Shown here: piece after piece, positions 5,751 through 8,723 of the stretch
Layout: every line of letters begins with the position of its first letter
Position numbering within the stretch: position 1 is the first letter of the stretch
Translations under genes and position numbers: made by a program
Notes under the pieces: generated by a model
Database searches by the model: none
Told to the model about the DNA's origin: nothing
The model's input: the letters and a program-made list of their open reading frames with translations, nothing else
NCBI GenBank assembly: GCA_029250345.1
Contig: JAQXFL010000049.1
Coordinates: 1-8,723, forward strand
Reading direction: 5' to 3'
Length of the DNA stretch: 8,723 nt
DNA from: Candidatus Poseidoniaceae archaeon
GTDB taxonomy: Archaea > Thermoplasmatota > Poseidoniia > Poseidoniales > Poseidoniaceae

Positions 5751-6251
5751 TCACTTGGTCGAACGTTTGTTCAGATGTTCTTGGCCTTCGGGGCTGAGCA
5801 CAGCATAGCGGTTCTTGTCTTCGCTACCGCTTGGGATAATGAGGAATTCACGTTCACGCAGTCGATTGAGGTAGAGAGAAAGATTACCTGGCGAGTCGAT
5901 TCCAGCATCATCGAACAGTTGATTGATGACTCGAGGAGGGCTGTCCATCACCTTTTCAACATCCCTAAGGTAGTGTATTGCGCCGAGGACTTGGTCTGGT
6001 TTTCTTTTGAGCGAATAGGTGTCGATTAGTTTTTTGAAATCAGAGCCTCTGCTCGGTAAGCCAGATTTTTTTGCAGCATCAACAGCGGTATCCATTGCCT
6101 CTTCACGGGCTATTTTCAACCGTTCAATCATGATGCCCCAAGAATCATCTTGGCGCAAGTGTGAGAGCCTTTCTTCGATTTCTGTTGGAGAGCCATCCAA
6201 CTCAAACTCAACGTCGCCTGCAGTTACAGATATCTTAGCAGACCTATCCAA
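5751..6251 (-). CDS. archaeal winged-helix protein with N-terminal beta-hairpin domain
   Basis: The 166-residue product has three parts. An N-terminal strand pair KISVTAGDVEFELDGSPTEI (residues 6-25) resembles a motif common in archaeal proteins of unknown function. A charged helix (about 40-63) follows. A winged-helix domain (about 81-164) reads KPDQVLGAIHYLRDVEK, then SPPRVINQLFDDAGI, then the recognition helix PGNLSLYLNRLREREFL, and a wing ending in RYAVLSPEGQEHL. The last block (about 120-164) matches an archaeal winged-helix family that often sits in accessory loci. It may bind DNA or mediate protein contacts; the target is unknown. The start is TTG 6251, chosen because GAGGGG lies five bases upstream and no ATG exists near it. 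The pentapeptide gene follows after nine bases. Confidence 0.83.
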   Translation of the reverse strand: MDRSAKISVTAGDVEFELDGSPTEIEERLSHLRQDDSWGIMIERLKIAREEAMDTAVDAAKKSGLPSRGSDFKKLIDTYSLKRKPDQVLGAIHYLRDVEKVMDSPPRVINQLFDDAGIDSPGNLSLYLNRLREREFLIIPSGSEDKNRYAVLSPEGQEHLNKRSTK

Positions 6252-6256
6252 AGTGA

Positions 6257-6262
6257 CCCCTC
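6257..6262 (-). promoter_or_regulatory. Shine-Dalgarno site for the TTG start at 6251
   Basis: On the minus strand GAGGGG is followed by five bases and then TTG. It is the main support for the non-ATG start of the winged-helix gene. Confidence 0.7.
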
Positions 6263-6304
6263 TTCACAATACTCTATTCATACGTCTCACTTAATCCTTT
6301 AGCG

Positions 6305-6314
6305 GGATGCATCC
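6305..6314. promoter_or_regulatory. palindrome GGATGCATCC in the divergent promoter region
   Basis: This perfect 10-base palindrome lies 54 bases upstream of the winged-helix start and 96 bases upstream of the surface-protein start. Arms extend to GCG/CGC if one base is bulged. It is a plausible operator for a dimeric regulator, but a palindrome this short can arise by chance. Confidence 0.35.
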
Positions 6315-6378
6315 GCCATTTTAGCCGCTGAATGAAGCAAGGCTTGAAAACCTCAACTCCTTCTTTCTCAAATTACAA

Positions 6379-6402
6379 GAGGGCATCGCCCTCCTCTGGA
6401 GG
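6379..6402 (+). promoter_or_regulatory. two overlapping hairpins, the second burying the Shine-Dalgarno site of the surface protein
   Basis: Hairpin A is GAGGGC-ATC-GCCCTC (6379-6393), six pairs. Hairpin B is CCTCC-TCT-GGAGG (6390-6402), five pairs. They share bases 6390-6393, so only one can form at a time. B pairs the whole SD GGAGG (6398-6402), while A leaves it free. The ATG follows at 6410. A regulatory switch is inferred, not shown. Confidence 0.45.
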
Positions 6403-6409
6403 CCTCAAA

Positions 6410-8723
6410 ATGAAATTGAATCGATTCACAACATTCTTTGTTTTCTTTTTACTTGTTTTTGCTCAGTCAGGCGCCTTGCTTTCAGCCAGCGCAAACGGCC
6501 AAGCCGGCTCTATCAATCTCTTTTCAGACGGCACTTCCGCAATCACCGTGCCTCTTACAACAAATCAAACAGATACGAATTTTTCAATTGAAGTTCCGAG
6601 AAATGTGACCTTTGAATCAGCGCAATTTTACATCAATGTTGACCACAACGATGCCTCTCCAGGGCAAGTGTCGCTGGACATCAATCAAGATGGAATCAAA
6701 GAATGGGCGTTTGAAGGTGTTGGGTTCGGTGACATCGGACATCAAAACACTTTCTCGAACGACGATACTGCCGAAGACATCTACTCCATCGGCGGTGCTT
6801 CATCAACGCCAATATATGTCCCTCATATCTCCACTATTCAAAGTGCAGTTGCTTCGTTCACATACACATCAGAAGTTGTTGCAGGATTGCGGCAGATGGG
6901 ACAAATCACGACCTACGAATCCGGTGATTTCGATAACGACAGCCGTGAGGAAATCGTCGTTTTATCAACTGTCCAATCTGTAACGAATTCTTCCGCCGCT
7001 CTTTCTATGCTTGATTGGGACCCAATAAACGGGGTGACATCTACCTCGTGGATACCCACATGCGGCTCCAGCAGCAGCCTTTCGGTTGCAGACATCAACG
7101 GCGATAACTACTCTGATGTTATTTCCGTCGCTCCGACTGCAGATCTTGCATGTGTCCATCTTTTCAATGCCAGTTTGAATACCTTCGGCAATGCGTCGGC
7201 AGTGGCATTGAGTTCCGGACTTATCTCAGCACTTGCTGGCGATATCAACGGGGACGGAGCGGCAGATATTCTCTCAATCCATCAGAACGGAATTGTATCA
7301 ATCCGTGAATACGATGACCGACGCAATTCGTTCTCAGACAACGCCACGATTACGCTTGACGAAAACGGTACATCATCTCCTGCACAGCTTGTAGGTTTGG
7401 CAGGTGGCTATCTCGAGGGAAGTCAAGGTGATTTTACCGCCGTTGTTTCTGATTCATCTGGGTATTCAAATCAACTCATTTGGGCCAGTGGCGCCGTATC
7501 GGCAAGCGGGGACACCATGGACGGTCTCAGCGATGATATCGTACTCGGTGACATCGATTTAGACGGTGATGTGGATATTTTCTCGTCAAATTTCCAAGGC
7601 TATACTATAGCGGAAAACACGGCGACTGGATGGTCGACATCCTCTGTATTGACGAACTTAGTTTTAGAAAACACGACCATTGCCGACCACGATGCTGACG
7701 GTGTTGTGTCACTTTTTGTACCGCAGTTTGGTTCTCTTGATGGTAACGCCCAGACATTGGACGGAAACCTAACGTTGTACAACATAACCCTGTCTTCAAT
7801 TAGCGCCACTACAGAATCTCTCGAGCCGTGGACATACCCAACAGATTCCATGTTTGTCGATATGAACAGCGATGGGCAGATGGAACACGTAGTATCTGCT
7901 GGCGAAGATACAACCCGTGGCCTGTTTATCGGTGCATGGGAGTCGGTAGGTGTGGACATTGACCTTGATGGTCAATACGACTTAACTGCGGAAGGATACG
8001 CCGGTGATAATGCATCGGGTACCGAGCCTCTAACGATGATTGACGAGCTTGGGGCAATGCCAACGTTACTCGCCGTTCAATCTGCAGGCCAATCCTCGCA
8101 GCCAATGTACTACGACATCGAAATGACGCCACTCGTATTTGATTTCACAAGCGTTGGCCATGGTACTTTCAACATCAGTTCACTGGATATTGGCTATGAC
8201 ATGGATTTCATCGTAGAAAACAATCCTGCAGCGCAAGGCAATCTTACCAACGTCATTAATCAACTCCAAACGGCAGGTGCAGGCACCATTGTGATCGAGT
8301 TGCCATTTGTTTCGACTAAAAACGGCAGTTTGTATGCTTCGAACCTCAATGCAAATTACATCCCAGGCGCTCCAAATCTTGCATTGCCAACAGACCCTGT
8401 TTTGCAACTTGAAATGTTGACTTTCGACACGGTAATCTTCTCATGGCAAGACGAACTCGAATTCGGCGACGGCTTCGTTGGATTTGAAGTGTTCAAGGTT
8501 TCGTCGGGAGACAGTTTAGACCTTAACAATCCAACGTTCTCAAATGAAATGAATTCGACAACCGATCAAGATGTCTTGCCAGGAGATTCCTATGATTATG
8601 TTGTCCGCTCACTGCACCTTTACGGAGTTACCAGTAACCTTTCATCCCGTCTTACCATCACAATCCCCTACCCTGCGCCCCCTTCTGCTGTTCAGGGAAT
8701 GACGGTCGTCGATACTCCCGACG
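6410..8723 (+). CDS. large secreted FG-GAP/VCBS repeat surface protein with fibronectin-like domain, C-terminus cut by window edge
   Basis: The frame is open for 771 codons to the window end. A signal peptide is clear: MKLNR, a hydrophobic run rich in Phe and Leu (6-24), and probable cleavage after SASA (residue 28). The body carries at least eight calcium-loop motifs of FG-GAP/VCBS type (D-x-D/N-x-D-G-x-x-D): DINQDGIKE (90), DFDNDSREE (173), DINGDNYSD (228), DINGDGAAD (278), DIDLDGDVD (381), DHDADGVVS (426), DMNSDGQME (484) and DIDLDGQYD (516). Motifs at 173-434 are spaced like propeller blades. A fibronectin-III-like domain spans about 652-758. Only two cysteines occur (C218 and C248), and 18 N-x-S/T sequons suggest heavy glycosylation. 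These features fit a cell-surface adhesion or ligand-binding protein; no enzyme motif is seen. GGAGG lies seven bases before the ATG. The anchor, if any, lies beyond the window. Confidence 0.9.
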   Translation, partial: MKLNRFTTFFVFFLLVFAQSGALLSASANGQAGSINLFSDGTSAITVPLTTNQTDTNFSIEVPRNVTFESAQFYINVDHNDASPGQVSLDINQDGIKEWAFEGVGFGDIGHQNTFSNDDTAEDIYSIGGASSTPIYVPHISTIQSAVASFTYTSEVVAGLRQMGQITTYESGDFDNDSREEIVVLSTVQSVTNSSAALSMLDWDPINGVTSTSWIPTCGSSSSLSVADINGDNYSDVISVAPTADLACVHLFNASLNTFGNASAVALSSGLISALAGDINGDGAADILSIHQNGIVSIREYDDRRNSFSDNATITLDENGTSSPAQLVGLAGGYLEGSQGDFTAVVSDSSGYSNQLIWASGAVSASGDTMDGLSDDIVLGDIDLDGDVDIFSSNFQGYTIAENTATGWSTSSVLTNLVLENTTIADHDADGVVSLFVPQFGSLDGNAQTLDGNLTLYNITLSSISATTESLEPWTYPTDSMFVDMNSDGQMEHVVSAGEDTTRGLFIGAWESVGVDIDLDGQYDLTAEGYAGDNASGTEPLTMIDELGAMPTLLAVQSAGQSSQPMYYDIEMTPLVFDFTSVGHGTFNISSLDIGYDMDFIVENNPAAQGNLTNVINQLQTAGAGTIVIELPFVSTKNGSLYASNLNANYIPGAPNLALPTDPVLQLEMLTFDTVIFSWQDELEFGDGFVGFEVFKVSSGDSLDLNNPTFSNEMNSTTDQDVLPGDSYDYVVRSLHLYGVTSNLSSRLTITIPYPAPPSAVQGMTVVDTPD

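Noticed and set aside
4189..6409. Defence island or mobile element in the right half
   Set aside because: No nuclease, ATPase, transposase, integrase or terminal repeat is visible; only the winged-helix/pentapeptide pair is suggestive.
6612..6983. Plus-strand open frame of 123 codons inside the surface-protein gene
   Set aside because: It is a shifted frame of the FG-GAP gene, whose calcium loops and signal peptide lie in the other frame.
7600..7959. Minus-strand open frame of 119 codons
   Set aside because: It is antisense to the FG-GAP gene, which is unbroken here and carries calcium loops on the plus strand.

Overview
The window looks like a piece of an archaeal chromosome, most likely a marine planktonic euryarchaeon of the Poseidoniales (Marine Group II) type. 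This placement is inference. It rests on a tRNA gene with no encoded CCA end and an archaeal TATA-like box upstream, a winged-helix family typical of archaea, genes that mostly lack a Shine-Dalgarno site (probably leaderless) mixed with a few strongly SD-led ones, and secreted PKD and FG-GAP proteins rich in N-glycosylation sequons. No insertion sequence, integrase, CRISPR array or rRNA is visible, and no stretch longer than 300 bases lacks a gene.

Left part (1-3254): a DnaQ-type 3'-5' exonuclease with an ExoX-like C-terminal domain runs leftward off the edge. Divergent from it are a very acidic 124-residue protein and a PKD-domain lipoprotein. Two small unrecognised cytosolic proteins follow, the second a likely winged-helix DNA-binding protein.

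Middle (3304-5294): a HAD subfamily IB phosphatase converges on a tRNA-Arg(GCG) gene on the minus strand. Divergent from the tRNA is a two-gene operon in which a hotdog-fold acyl-CoA thioesterase overlaps by 4 bases a four-helix membrane protein of unknown function.

Right part (5298-8723): a minus-strand operon encodes a winged-helix protein (TTG start with a strong SD) and then a 14-repeat pentapeptide protein. It is divergent from a very large secreted FG-GAP/fibronectin-like surface protein that runs off the right edge. The 158-base divergent region holds a 10-base palindrome, and two overlapping hairpins lie just before the surface-protein start, one of which would bury its Shine-Dalgarno site.

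Most genes look like ordinary core or lineage-specific genes. The best candidates for something undescribed are the winged-helix/pentapeptide operon and the possible leader switch before the surface protein. Both are hypotheses from sequence alone.
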